Counted from the stretch's first letter, positions 1-6,447 are shown. The stretch is DNA of 12,236 nt from Bacillota bacterium (GCA_023415835.1 JAEZJK010000019.1:1-12236), one strand, 5' to 3'. Numbers and translations: made by a program. Notes: generated by a model from the letters alone, not told the origin.

Positions 1-2
1 AA

Positions 3-857
3 GCATACCGATTCAGCCATTAATATTTGCCGTTCGCCTATCCGGTCAATCATTCTTCCCAGCCACGGTTTGAAAAAGATCCCGATGACTGAGGCGATAA
101 ATAACAACGTAGCCATTACCGTCGCCGATTGCCCGTAAATTCTGACGATAACCCAGGGAGCAAAAGTCAGGAAGACCTGTTTTCGAGCCCCGAAAAGGAT
201 CGACAACCAATAAAACAGCGAATATTCCTTTTTAAACTCCAACTTAAATTTGAATTTTTCCCTGACCTGCCGCTGGGGGGATTTCATTAACAAGACACAG
301 ACTACAGCGATAGCGCCAAAAAGTGCTGCCACCCGATAAACCCAATCATAGCCGCATTTTAACCAACCCATTAAGAACCAGATTGAAGCGGAACCGATGA
401 TGTAAGACGCTGTTTGAGCTCCGTTCATTATTCCTAGAGTCTCGCCGATCTTCTCTTTAGGTGATAGTTTAACCGAAAGGCTGGACGAGGCTGGGATGAA
501 CAAATGGGCGCCGGTACTCCAAATTATCATACTCCAAAGAACCCAGTTAAACTGAAGTTCCCCGTTCCAAATGTAAAAAGACTCTCCCAACATTCCGATA
601 GCGCTTAGAAAAACCGCCACGCCCAACATCCGGACATCCCCTAAAAAAAACAAGACTCCGGAGACGATAGCGATCAAAAAACCCGGCAACTCACGGGGCA
701 GCTCTAAGTAGCCCCTGATTTTTGAAGAAATATAGAACACATCGTTCCAAAAATTACTGAAAACCGTATCATAGATTCCCGTAGTGATCCCGATAAACAA
801 CCAAGTTAAAAATAATAATTTGATCTCCCGGTCAAGTCCCGGCCACCATCGTTTCAT
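3..857 (-). CDS. MFS transporter, N-terminal part (3' end outside window)
   Basis: Reading the minus strand from the ATG at 857 gives 285 codons with no stop, running off the left edge. The product starts MKRWWPGLDREIKLLF and is strongly hydrophobic. It has successive membrane segments and, between the second and third, a short loop like the MFS cytoplasmic loop. A basic central stretch (KEKFKFKLEFKKEY, near residue 210) fits the loop between the two six-helix halves. Beyond it the motif KPWLGRMIDRIGERQ resembles the second-half MFS G-x-x-x-D-R-x-G signature. An AGGAG ribosome binding site (865-870) lies 8 nt upstream of the ATG and supports this start. It is probably a secondary transporter of the cytoplasmic membrane. 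The substrate is unknown, and no neighbour suggests one. The MFS fold is well supported; the subfamily is not. Confidence 0.85.
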   Translation of the reverse strand, partial: MKRWWPGLDREIKLLFLTWLFIGITTGIYDTVFSNFWNDVFYISSKIRGYLELPRELPGFLIAIVSGVLFFLGDVRMLGVAVFLSAIGMLGESFYIWNGELQFNWVLWSMIIWSTGAHLFIPASSSLSVKLSPKEKIGETLGIMNGAQTASYIIGSASIWFLMGWLKCGYDWVYRVAALFGAIAVVCVLLMKSPQRQVREKFKFKLEFKKEYSLFYWLSILFGARKQVFLTFAPWVIVRIYGQSATVMATLLFIASVIGIFFKPWLGRMIDRIGERQILMAESVC

Positions 858-877
858 GTTGCTTGCTCCTATTCTAT

Positions 878-963
878 ATAAATTGAAATAAATTTTGTTA
901 ATGCTTTTCCATCCTTAAACCATGGCTGGAAAAGGGCAAATTACGGTATTCATTTCAATTTAT
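878..963. repeat. Nested inverted repeat upstream of the MFS gene
   Basis: The outer arms are a perfect 12-bp match, ATAAATTGAAAT (878-889) with ATTTCAATTTAT (952-963). Inside, CTTTTCCA (904-911) pairs with TGGAAAAG (927-934). On the minus strand this structure sits just upstream of the MFS ribosome binding site, so it would lie in the leader RNA if transcription starts further upstream. It could be a small MITE-like element or a leader hairpin. No U-tract follows either arm, so it is not an obvious terminator. Confidence 0.5.
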
Positions 964-1342
964 GAATTATGGAAAATATGTTGCAATAATTCGGGCTTGG
1001 TTAAAAAACTTATTGCAAATCTATACATGATAATTCCAAGCAATAATTATAACAGAAGAAACCCGGCTTGGATAAAACATTTTAAAGATAATTTTTAACC
1101 CCCACATTCTCCCCTCAAACCGTTCCGGCTTCGCTGCGGATACATTTACTTCCCGATGAAATCTCAAACATCTCTGAAAGTTTTTCGCTTTCTGTTTTCT
1201 TCACTGTTTCGTCCCCCATAAATGACATTAGAGGAGTTTACTAAAAATTATAGAAATTGATTACAATATTGGATACTGTTTTAAAGACAATAAACGACTT
1301 ATGTTGTTTAGTTTATAACAGAGTTATATTAACGACATAAGT

Positions 1343-1372
1343 CGGAGCGATAGATCTACGAAATGCACTGCC
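1343..1372 (-). repeat. Left copy of an inverted ~30-bp repeat
   Basis: Read on the minus strand this is GGCAGTGCATTTCGTAGATC followed by TATCGCTCCG. It matches 2870-2896 on the plus strand with two substitutions in the first 20 bases, a 3-base gap and one more substitution before a shared GCTCCG. The two copies face each other across the phosphotransferase pseudogene and the PH-like gene pair. A small hairpin, GCCGC (1379-1383) with GCGGC (1393-1397), follows on the plus strand. Confidence 0.6.
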
Positions 1373-1424
1373 GAAGAGCCGCCCGTCCATGAGCGGCTTG
1401 TGTAAGGGTATTCTGGAGGCTAAA

Positions 1425-1740
1425 ATGACGCAATACTCAAATGAACAAATCACGCAAATCATTAAAAAGATATTTGCCTACAACAAATATCATAAAGATA
1501 ATCGATAGAGGTTTATGGGTGAGAAAAATATTCGAAATTATATTGGATAATGGAAAGACTGTATTCTTAAAGATTTTAGCTCACCCTGAATGGTCTATCC
1601 TATCGAAAAAGAAGCATTTATAGCAAATTTTTTAACACGTAATAATTTAATTTCCATGAATACTCATGAATACTATTGCTATAGATAAAACCTGTGAATT
1701 AATTGATAACCCTTTAATAATTCAAAATTTTGCGCCTTGA
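1425..1740 (+). pseudogene. Aminoglycoside phosphotransferase-like pseudogene (frameshifted, truncated)
   Basis: A good start survives: GGAGG (1415-1419), 5 nt, then ATG at 1425 (MTQYSNEQITQIIKK). That frame stops at 1508. The next frame continues with RGLWVRKIFEIILDNGKTVF, then LKILAHPEW, to about 1593. This resembles the N-lobe of APH/choline-kinase-like phosphotransferases, where an 'evxLxdGxxxvlKi' strand carries the ATP-binding lysine. A second shift gives YPIEKEAFIANFLTRNN, and a third gives AIDKTCELIDNPLIIQNFAP, ending at TGA 1738-1740. These pieces line up in the expected N-lobe order, so this looks like one gene broken by at least three frame changes. It is also truncated, since intact members are near 300 residues and the catalytic C-lobe is absent. 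The family assignment is by eye. Confidence 0.6.
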
Positions 1741-1766
1741 GCGTAGCTAAAGGAATGGATATAAGA

Positions 1767-2225
1767 ATGCGTCTTTTAGGTTCATTTGTGGTTTCTGTGA
1801 TCATCCTGTACATTCAAGACAAAATTCAGAAAGGGATCTGTGCACCGCGTTCCTTGGTTTTTTGGAGATTGGAAAGCCTTTACGGATATTTTTTTATGTT
1901 TTATTTTTTCGCCTTCCTTTTTACGGAACCTGATTATATCGGTTTGACCGTTTTTTTAGGGCTGATCCTCCTTCCGCTTCCTTTAACTTTTTATTATCAT
2001 TTTGACAAATCGGGTTTAACCTGTCAGCGTTTTTTGTTTAAGAAGTTCTATTCATGGGATCAAGTAGACCGGGTTAAGTTGGAGGCTTTTATAAGCCAAA
2101 GATACGGCTCAGAACTGGAATATATATTGGTTTTTAAAAACGGTTTTCAAGTAAAGTCAATGAACTTTTTACCAATTCTAAAAATCTCCGGATCATTCAC
2201 CGGATTCTATTTCAACAGGGAGTAA
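1767..2225 (+). CDS. Membrane protein with C-terminal PH-like domain
   Basis: The product is about 152 residues. The N-terminal half is hydrophobic with probably three membrane segments: one near the start (LLGSFVVSVIILYI), then GYFFMFYFFAFLFTE, then GLTVFLGLILLPLPLTFYY. The soluble C-terminal half begins FDKSGLTCQRFLFKKFYSWD. Its pattern, a DxxGL turn followed by a basic strand and a 'SWDQVDRV' motif, is typical of bacterial PH-like domains fused to membrane anchors. Start choice: AAAGGA (1749-1754) abuts an ATG at 1755, so that ATG is unlikely to use it, and it lies 12 nt before the ATG at 1767. A TTG at 1737 lacks a ribosome binding site. The gene begins at the end of the phosphotransferase pseudogene and is followed after 32 nt by a second PH-like gene, so the two are probably co-transcribed. 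Function unknown. Confidence 0.7.
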   Translation: MRLLGSFVVSVIILYIQDKIQKGICAPRSLVFWRLESLYGYFFMFYFFAFLFTEPDYIGLTVFLGLILLPLPLTFYYHFDKSGLTCQRFLFKKFYSWDQVDRVKLEAFISQRYGSELEYILVFKNGFQVKSMNFLPILKISGSFTGFYFNRE

Positions 2226-2257
2226 AATTTGAGCAAAACTATCTTAGAAGTTTTAAC

Positions 2258-2701
2258 ATGCTCCCTCAGGATGATCAAATTTTCCTTAAAAATCTAAACC
2301 GGGTTGATGAGGAAGGAAATATTATTCCTAAACCGCGCCCTCTCTCTAAAAAGCTTTCTTCCAAGTTAAAACATCAGTTATTACCGGGGGAAGAGATTAT
2401 CTTGGAGGAACCGGTTGAATATTCCACTTTTCCCCATTATCATCAAGAATGCGCTTTTGTTATTACCGATAAAAGATTGTTATTTATCGACCTGGATAAA
2501 CAAGACTACTCATTTGCGATTCCAATCGCCGATTTAACAACAGCACAGATAATTGCAAAAAATAGTGGTGAATTTATAATTGATTTGGATGACGAACGTA
2601 AATATCGCTTTTCCACTTCTGGTAATTGGTATGAGGCTGAAGAACAAAAAAAGAGTATTATCAAACAATTAAAAAATATTTCTATAGATGTAATTGATTA
2701 A
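2258..2701 (+). CDS. Soluble PH/GRAM-like domain protein
   Basis: The product is 147 residues, charged, with no membrane segment. After a 35-residue polar N-terminus comes LLPGEEIILEEPVEYSTFP, then a strand pattern with ECAFVITDKRLLFIDLDK at about 65-82. The 'vTdkRllf' motif is the hallmark of the bPH_1/bPH_2-type bacterial PH-like domains. Later strands and a final helix (EAEEQKKSIIKQLKN) complete the usual fold. No strong ribosome binding site precedes the ATG. The upstream frame stays open for a short way without a better start, so the start could be wrong or translation could be coupled to the gene 32 nt upstream. Pairing with a membrane-anchored PH-like protein suggests that the two work together. 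The ligand and role are unknown. Confidence 0.7.
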   Translation: MLPQDDQIFLKNLNRVDEEGNIIPKPRPLSKKLSSKLKHQLLPGEEIILEEPVEYSTFPHYHQECAFVITDKRLLFIDLDKQDYSFAIPIADLTTAQIIAKNSGEFIIDLDDERKYRFSTSGNWYEAEEQKKSIIKQLKNISIDVID

Positions 2702-2869
2702 GAGTACTGGAGAGAGCAAATTAAATTACACGTTTGAGACTTTTAGCCATTACCGCCTTTTTATAGTATATGTTTCCCGCTTTGTTATTAATGAAATTAG
2801 AAGTTGTTTGATAATGAATTCCGGGGGTTAAGTATGAAAGAGACGCATACGCCATCGTGGCTTCGGCTG

Positions 2870-2896
2870 GGCAGTGCACTCCGTAGATCAGCTCCG
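2870..2896 (+). repeat. Right copy of an inverted ~30-bp repeat
   Basis: GGCAGTGCACTCCGTAGATC followed by AGCTCCG matches the minus-strand copy at 1343-1372. It sits in a block starting GACGCATACGCCATCG, which loosely resembles the GCGCATATATGCTCCG block near 4308. With its partner it brackets about 1.55 kb holding the phosphotransferase pseudogene and the two PH-like genes. Confidence 0.6.
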
Positions 2897-3000
2897 TTCC
2901 TACCAGCGGGCGCGATTAGTCAATAAAAGTATACTCGGTGAAGCTGTCATATCACGATGTTGAATCGAAGAAGATTATTCAAGGTGTTGACGCAGCCACA

Positions 3001-3040
3001 TTTTCGAAACTAAGTCCGCGTGGCGGCTAAGTTTCGAAAA
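3001..3040. repeat. Palindrome with 11-bp arms
   Basis: TTTTCGAAACT (3001-3011) pairs perfectly with AGTTTCGAAAA (3030-3040). A few more pairs (AG with CT, then CCGC with GCGG in a shifted register) are possible in the 18-nt interior. No U-run follows on either strand, so it is not a standard terminator. It could be an end or recombination site of a mobile element. Confidence 0.6.
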
Positions 3041-3165
3041 CGTCAGGAACGGGCGAACGCTATCGGACATGGCTTGCATGTTTGTTTTATAGAGATATTT
3101 CATGGAATAAGTTTCTGCATTAAACATAACAAGAATTGTTATATCGTGAAAGGGGAAGAACCAAA

Positions 3166-3327
3166 TTGTTTAGTCGGAGAACGCTTGTCGGAGTTAATAT
3201 TGCAGTTTTCTCAATGATGTTAGGAGTCGGTATGATTATGGCATTGCTGCCAAAAAGAATAATTGATAAGCGGTTGGGACGCGTCGCAAACACTCGAGAC
3301 GTATGCGTAACGCTCGACATTACTTGA
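3166..3327 (+). pseudogene. Truncated MFS transporter N-terminus
   Basis: A TTG at 3166 is preceded by AGGGGA (3151-3156) at a workable distance. It opens a frame of 53 residues: first a basic N-terminus (FSRRTLVGVNI), then one membrane helix ending MIMALLPKRIID. This is the first helix and following loop of MFS drug-exporter-like proteins, where the sequence normally continues into helix 2. Here it passes after about 35 residues into unrelated hydrophilic sequence (RLGRVANTRDV) and stops. The remaining roughly 350 residues of a transporter are missing. I read it as a remnant cut by recombination. It could also be expressed as a one-helix peptide. The CPBP gene begins 55 nt downstream. Confidence 0.5.
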
Positions 3328-3368
3328 AATTATACTTTTAATAAAAAAGCATAAATAATTTTTAATTT

Positions 3369-3375
3369 AGGAGAG
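3369..3375 (+). promoter_or_regulatory. Ribosome binding site of the CPBP gene
   Basis: AGGAGAG lies 7 nt before the ATG at 3383 and fixes that start. Confidence 0.8.
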
Positions 3376-3382
3376 TGAACTC

Positions 3383-4279
3383 ATGAATATCACTGGTTTC
3401 ATCAAACGATATCCGGTACTGGCTTACTTCGTCCTAACCTTCGCTATCTCATGTAGTGGTTTTCTCATCGTGACTGTTCCAGGAGGAATCCCGGGCAATA
3501 CAAAACAGATCGATAAACTGTTCCCTATCGCACTCATGACACTACTTATCAGTCCCATAACGGCCGGTATTTTATCGACCGGCCTCGTTCATGGAAAGGC
3601 CGGTTTTCGTGAGTTATTATCAAGGTTAATCAAGTGGCGGGCAGGCGTCCGCTGGTATGTGGCGGCTCTTTTAATCACCCCATTTCTTGTTACGGCAATA
3701 CTCTTAGTGTTATCGCTATTCTCCCCTATATTTCTCCCTGATATATTCACAACGAAAGACAAAGTTTCACTACTATTAACCGGTATAATGGTAGGGCTTA
3801 TGGGTGGCTTCTTCGAGGAGATAGGCTGGACTGGATTTGCTGTGCCAAAAATACGACAGCGGCATGGTGTCCTTACTACCGGGATCATCGTAGGCTTCCT
3901 ATGGGGAGCATGGCATATACCGGTGACCTTCTGGGCGAGCGGAGATTCCTCCGGAGCGCTTTCTTTACCCCTTCTTCTGCCTCCGCTTCTTTTCTACATA
4001 TTGGTGCTGCCAGTCTTCAGAGTGCTCATGGTGTGGGTTTATGACCATACTGATAGTTTGCTTATAACTATATTAATGCACGCAAGCCTAACAGGCAGTA
4101 CACTCTTCGTCCTTAAACCTCAGGCATTAGATGTACCCCTTATGATATATTACATTATATTTGCAGCTGTATTATGGTTCTTCGTTGCTGTAATTGCTGG
4201 CGCCAAAGGCAGGAAACTCTTGCGCCATCCAATCGGTTTGAATGATAAGGTAAATAAGTGCCATAAATCGCAAGAATAA
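3383..4279 (+). CDS. CPBP family intramembrane glutamic protease (CAAX/Abi type)
   Basis: The 298-residue product has about eight hydrophobic segments. Motif 1 is FFEEIGWTGFAVP with E145-E146, motif 2 is GAWHIP with H178, and motif 3 is MHASLTGS with H233. These are the catalytic glutamates and metal- or water-ligating histidines of the CPBP/Rce1 family of membrane proteases. The family includes CAAX prenyl endopeptidases, bacteriocin self-immunity proteins and proteases of unknown substrate. The usual motif 1 is EExxxR; here the arginine position is threonine (EEIGWTG), a variant I believe also occurs in other bacterial members. No bacteriocin or prenylated-protein gene lies nearby, so the substrate is open. 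The gene stands alone with its own strong ribosome binding site between two spacers of cassette-like character. Confidence 0.9.
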   Translation: MNITGFIKRYPVLAYFVLTFAISCSGFLIVTVPGGIPGNTKQIDKLFPIALMTLLISPITAGILSTGLVHGKAGFRELLSRLIKWRAGVRWYVAALLITPFLVTAILLVLSLFSPIFLPDIFTTKDKVSLLLTGIMVGLMGGFFEEIGWTGFAVPKIRQRHGVLTTGIIVGFLWGAWHIPVTFWASGDSSGALSLPLLLPPLLFYILVLPVFRVLMVWVYDHTDSLLITILMHASLTGSTLFVLKPQALDVPLMIYYIIFAAVLWFFVAVIAGAKGRKLLRHPIGLNDKVNKCHKSQE

Positions 4280-4284
4280 TTAAT

Positions 4285-4390
4285 GTCAGCGTGGGCACTA
4301 CACCAGCGCATATATGCTCCGTCGTTTCGGGCTTCGCCACATTTTCTCCCGTGCTCCAGTAGGTGCTCGAAAAAAACTCATATCTGCGTG
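4285..4390. repeat. Degenerate GC-rich spacer block related to earlier spacers
   Basis: The block CGTTTCGGGCTTCGCCACAT, then TTTCTCCCG, resembles GTTCCGGCTTCGCTGCGG, then ATACATTTACTTCCCG, at about 1117-1155, allowing small gaps. GCGCATATATGCTCCG at its start recalls GACGCATACGCC near 2842. The similarity is by eye and too weak to define ends. Confidence 0.35.
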
Positions 4391-4418
4391 AAACTTTAAA
4401 GCTGAAAGGGAGAATAAA

Positions 4419-4745
4419 ATGCAAATTAAGTATTTTCATAAAATGGGAAATGAAGATAAACCTTTTATGATATTAGGAAAAGACGATATCCCGGAAAAAA
4501 TTTTAAATATTCTTTTAGGAAATAAACTCTTTGAGACATCAACTATCTTTGGTAAGAAAGGATTAGGCGATCCGGATGAAATAGAAATTCTGACTATTAT
4601 ATTTGATGATGGGAAAGAAAAGACTTTTAAATACTATAACAAAGGAATTCACTATTTGTTTCACGGAGATGAGTCTCTACAACCGGTATTTCAAGTATTC
4701 ACCTTTTTTATGATGCAAGAAAGGAACAAGCTAAACCCCAAATAG
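4419..4745 (+). CDS. Hypothetical 108-aa soluble protein
   Basis: An AAAGGGAG ribosome binding site (4405-4412) lies 6 nt upstream of the ATG. The product is hydrophilic and strongly charged, with alternating strands and turns (PFMILGKDDIPEKI, EIEILTIIFDDGKEKTFKYY) and a hydrophobic C-terminal helix (FQVFTFFMMQERNK). I recognise no family and no catalytic motif. It has no signal peptide or membrane segment. Codon use and a clean ribosome binding site suggest a real gene. It sits alone between the spacer after the CPBP gene and a convergent DUF5652-like gene, whose stop is only 9 nt away. Confidence 0.65.
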   Translation: MQIKYFHKMGNEDKPFMILGKDDIPEKILNILLGNKLFETSTIFGKKGLGDPDEIEILTIIFDDGKEKTFKYYNKGIHYLFHGDESLQPVFQVFTFFMMQERNKLNPK

Positions 4746-4754
4746 CAGCAAAAA

Positions 4755-4979
4755 CTAGGATATATAACCGTTGGTTTCTTTATATTTTCTGCTGGTTGCA
4801 ATGAGATAGATAATCTCAAACACACCCAAGGTGTTAATGATAATTAAAGCTACATACCAACCTATTTGTTTAAGTCTGGCAGCTCTCCATAGAGCTAAGC
4901 CTTTCCAGGCCATAGACCAAATGATTAGAGGCAAAAAAACATTGGGATTATTAAATATGGGTTGAATGTTATTAAGCAA
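4755..4979 (-). CDS. DUF5652-like small membrane protein
   Basis: The 74-residue product has two membrane helices, VFLPLIIWSMAWKGLALWRA and IGWYVALIIINTLGVFEIIY, joined by a basic loop (RAARLKQ). The pattern W-x-x-x-W-K-G-x-A-L-W-x-A, then N-T-x-G-x-x-E-I-x-Y, is the signature of the DUF5652 family as I recall it. These are short bacterial and archaeal membrane proteins of unknown function. The start is TTG at 4979, supported by AGGAG (4988-4992) 8 nt upstream; there is no suitable ATG. The gene is convergent with the 108-aa gene and divergent from the methyltransferase. Confidence 0.75.
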   Translation of the reverse strand: MLNNIQPIFNNPNVFLPLIIWSMAWKGLALWRAARLKQIGWYVALIIINTLGVFEIIYLIATSRKYKETNGYIS

Positions 4980-5123
4980 AATACCAGCTCCTTTTTACAG
5001 AATAGCTATTAAATAGATTTTGCATCGATTTCAATTATTATTCGTGTTGCATATCTTGAAACTCCTCGAACACTCCAGTAAATCAACCTATTTTGCGAGG
5101 TTTTATAGATTTTAACCTTTAAA

Positions 5124-5129
5124 AGGAGG
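5124..5129 (+). promoter_or_regulatory. Ribosome binding site of the methyltransferase gene
   Basis: AGGAGG lies 11 nt before the ATG at 5141, slightly far. The preceding CCTTTAAAAGG can fold back on itself and would mask the first bases of this site. No other start nearby is better. Confidence 0.65.
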
Positions 5130-5140
5130 AAACAACTTAA

Positions 5141-5851
5141 ATGAAAGACATTTTTTGCAAAGGGTTCGATCAGGATTTTGTTAAACAAAACTTAATGGGT
5201 CCGAATTCGCTATTGATAATGAGCGAACTTGCTCAATTACTGGATTTAAGGCCGGGTATGAAAGTGCTTGATTTAGGATGCGGCAAAGGGTTAACCTCCT
5301 TTCTCCTTGCCAAAGAATACGGTGTTACTGTTTTTGCTACCGATCTATGGGTTTCGGCCACGGAAAATCTGGAAAGGACGAACCAATTGGGGCTCGCCGA
5401 CAAAGTGTTCCCAGTCCAAGCGGAAGCCCACGCGCTTCCTTTTGCTCACGGTTTTTTTGATGTAGCTGTCAGTGTAGACGCTTACCATTATTTTGGAACG
5501 GATGAAAATTACCTGTATTACTATTTGGCGCCGCTGGTCAAAAAAGGCGGACAGCTTGGCATCGCAGTCCCCGGTCTCACCAGGGAATTTGAAAATGGCG
5601 TACCGGAGGGCTTAAAACCATTTTGGACGCCTGATATGAATTCATTCCATAGTGAGACTTGGTGGCAGGACTTATGGAAGCGTTCCGGAGTCCTTTACGA
5701 TATTAAATGCCGGAATTTTGATTGCCATGACAAAGCGTGGGAAGATTGGCTTAATTCCGGTAATCCCCATGCCAAAGACGATGCCAATTTGCTTAAAAAT
5801 GATGAGTCAGGCTATCTCGCCACAGTTTCCGTAGTTGCCAGGAGAGCGTGA
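5141..5851 (+). CDS. Class I SAM-dependent methyltransferase
   Basis: The 236-residue product has the Rossmann-fold methyltransferase motifs in order. Motif I is VLDLGCGKG (42-50), which binds the SAM methionine. An acidic residue, D68 in VFATDLW, ends strand 2 and contacts the ribose. AEAHALPF (94-101) is the post-II region, and FDVAVSVDAYHYFG (106-119) forms strand 4. KKGGQLGI follows as the turn before strand 5. This layout matches UbiE-like small-molecule methyltransferases (Methyltransf_11/25). The C-terminal part is Trp-rich (ETWWQDLWKRSG), which may shape the acceptor pocket. The acceptor cannot be inferred. The gene is monocistronic and convergent with the SMR exporter about 260 nt away. 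Confidence 0.88.
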   Translation: MKDIFCKGFDQDFVKQNLMGPNSLLIMSELAQLLDLRPGMKVLDLGCGKGLTSFLLAKEYGVTVFATDLWVSATENLERTNQLGLADKVFPVQAEAHALPFAHGFFDVAVSVDAYHYFGTDENYLYYYLAPLVKKGGQLGIAVPGLTREFENGVPEGLKPFWTPDMNSFHSETWWQDLWKRSGVLYDIKCRNFDCHDKAWEDWLNSGNPHAKDDANLLKNDESGYLATVSVVARRA

Positions 5852-6111
5852 AAAAGGCTTCATGACCAACCCTCTTAAGGCAACGGCCTGTCTCCATATC
5901 CCGTAAGATTCTCCATTTTTCCCGGCCAAGTTCTGTAAGACGCGCTTGAGGATGTGAAATCGAAGTAAAGTCCCGGCTTGGCCGGATGTCATTAACCCGC
6001 TGTACGTCGCAATACCGCAAAATAGTCCTTTTCATCACCTCCCCTATCCCGGCTTCGGCTGAAGTGAGTGGGGCATTCCCGATTCCAAGCATGAATTCTA
6101 AAACTAGATAA
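5852..6111. other. Intergenic region between convergent genes, with a doubtful small ORF
   Basis: A minus-strand frame runs from an ATG at 6035 to 5793 (about 80 residues, MKRTILRYCDVQRVNDIRPS..), overlapping the methyltransferase 3' end by 59 nt. GGGGAGG (6038-6044) lies only 2 nt before the ATG, too close for normal use. The segment ARLTELGREKWRIL is reminiscent of the end of a winged helix, but I cannot assign a family. A perfect 9-bp inverted repeat CCGGCCAAG/CTTGGCCGG (5922-5930 and 5977-5985) lies inside it. It may be a decayed gene or a repeat element. Confidence 0.35.
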
Positions 6112-6429
6112 TCATACTGAAGTGATTTTTAGCCCTATTATCCCTACCAGTATCAAGCAAAGAAATCCGATTCGTAAAAAATTAAGCGGCTCATTAAAGA
6201 GAATAATCCCCAGTAATACTGCACCCAAAGCGCCAATTCCAGTCCAGATAGCATAGGCTGTGCCAATTGGAAGTGTTTTGGTTGCATGTGATAATAAATA
6301 GAAACTAATTACCATACTCCCCAATGTAATCAACGATGGGTATAATTTGGTAAACCCATGTGAATATTTTAGCCCCATTGCCCAAATTACTTCAAAAATT
6401 CCCGCAATTATTAAATAAATCCAGGACAT
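6112..6429 (-). CDS. SMR family exporter, Gdx/SugE-type guanidinium exporter
   Basis: The 105-residue product has four membrane helices, the full length of a small multidrug resistance protein. The N-terminus MSWIYLIIAGIFEVIWAMGL carries the essential glutamate E13, followed by W16, G19, K21 and S23-H24-G25-F26 as in the SugE/Gdx branch. Later helices contain GTAYAIWTGIGALGAVLLG, the SMR signature. Known Gdx proteins work as dual-topology dimers that exchange guanidinium for protons across the cytoplasmic membrane. The start is fixed by AGGAGGTG directly upstream of the ATG at 6429. A longer frame beginning at 6531 would lie inside the riboswitch and is rejected. The upstream guanidine-I riboswitch independently supports guanidinium export. 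Confidence 0.93.
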   Translation of the reverse strand: MSWIYLIIAGIFEVIWAMGLKYSHGFTKLYPSLITLGSMVISFYLLSHATKTLPIGTAYAIWTGIGALGAVLLGIILFNEPLNFLRIGFLCLILVGIIGLKITSV

Positions 6430-6447
6430 GTTTTCACCTCCTTTGAT

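Larger units (their letters stand above)
858..1424. other. Gene-free spacer with hairpins and a degenerate repeat
   Basis: No convincing gene lies between the MFS start and the next ribosome binding site. The spacer holds a nested inverted repeat (878-963) and a second hairpin with 9-bp arms TTGCAATAA/TTATTGCAA (981-989 and 1010-1018). It also holds a perfect 10-bp inverted repeat CGACTTATGT/ACATAAGTCG (1295-1304 and 1335-1344). A GC-richer block near 1113-1160 (GTTCCGGCTTCGC..) resembles the block at about 4322-4360. A possible TATAAT box for the MFS gene lies on the minus strand at 1046-1051, but no good -35 box accompanies it. Confidence 0.6.
2702..3165. other. Gene-free spacer with repeat and palindrome
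   Basis: There is no convincing coding sequence here. The first part is AT-rich. A GC-richer block from about 2840 contains the right copy of the ~30-bp repeat (2870-2896). A perfect 11-bp inverted repeat lies at 3001-3040. One open frame here (3020-3217) has no ribosome binding site, overlaps the palindrome and runs into the MFS fragment in another frame, so I do not treat it as a gene. Confidence 0.5.

Noticed and set aside
3001..3040. Intrinsic terminator
   Set aside because: The stem is good but no run of T residues follows on either strand.
3020..3217. Plus-strand 65-codon ORF
   Set aside because: No ribosome binding site, it starts inside the palindrome and overlaps the MFS fragment in another frame.
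4155..4439. Minus-strand ORF over the end of the CPBP gene
   Set aside because: It is a shadow frame of the CPBP gene and spacer without its own translation signals.
5793..6092. Minus-strand ORF overlapping the methyltransferase end
   Set aside because: The only ribosome binding site is too close to its ATG and it overlaps a solid gene; kept only as a note in the intergenic entry.
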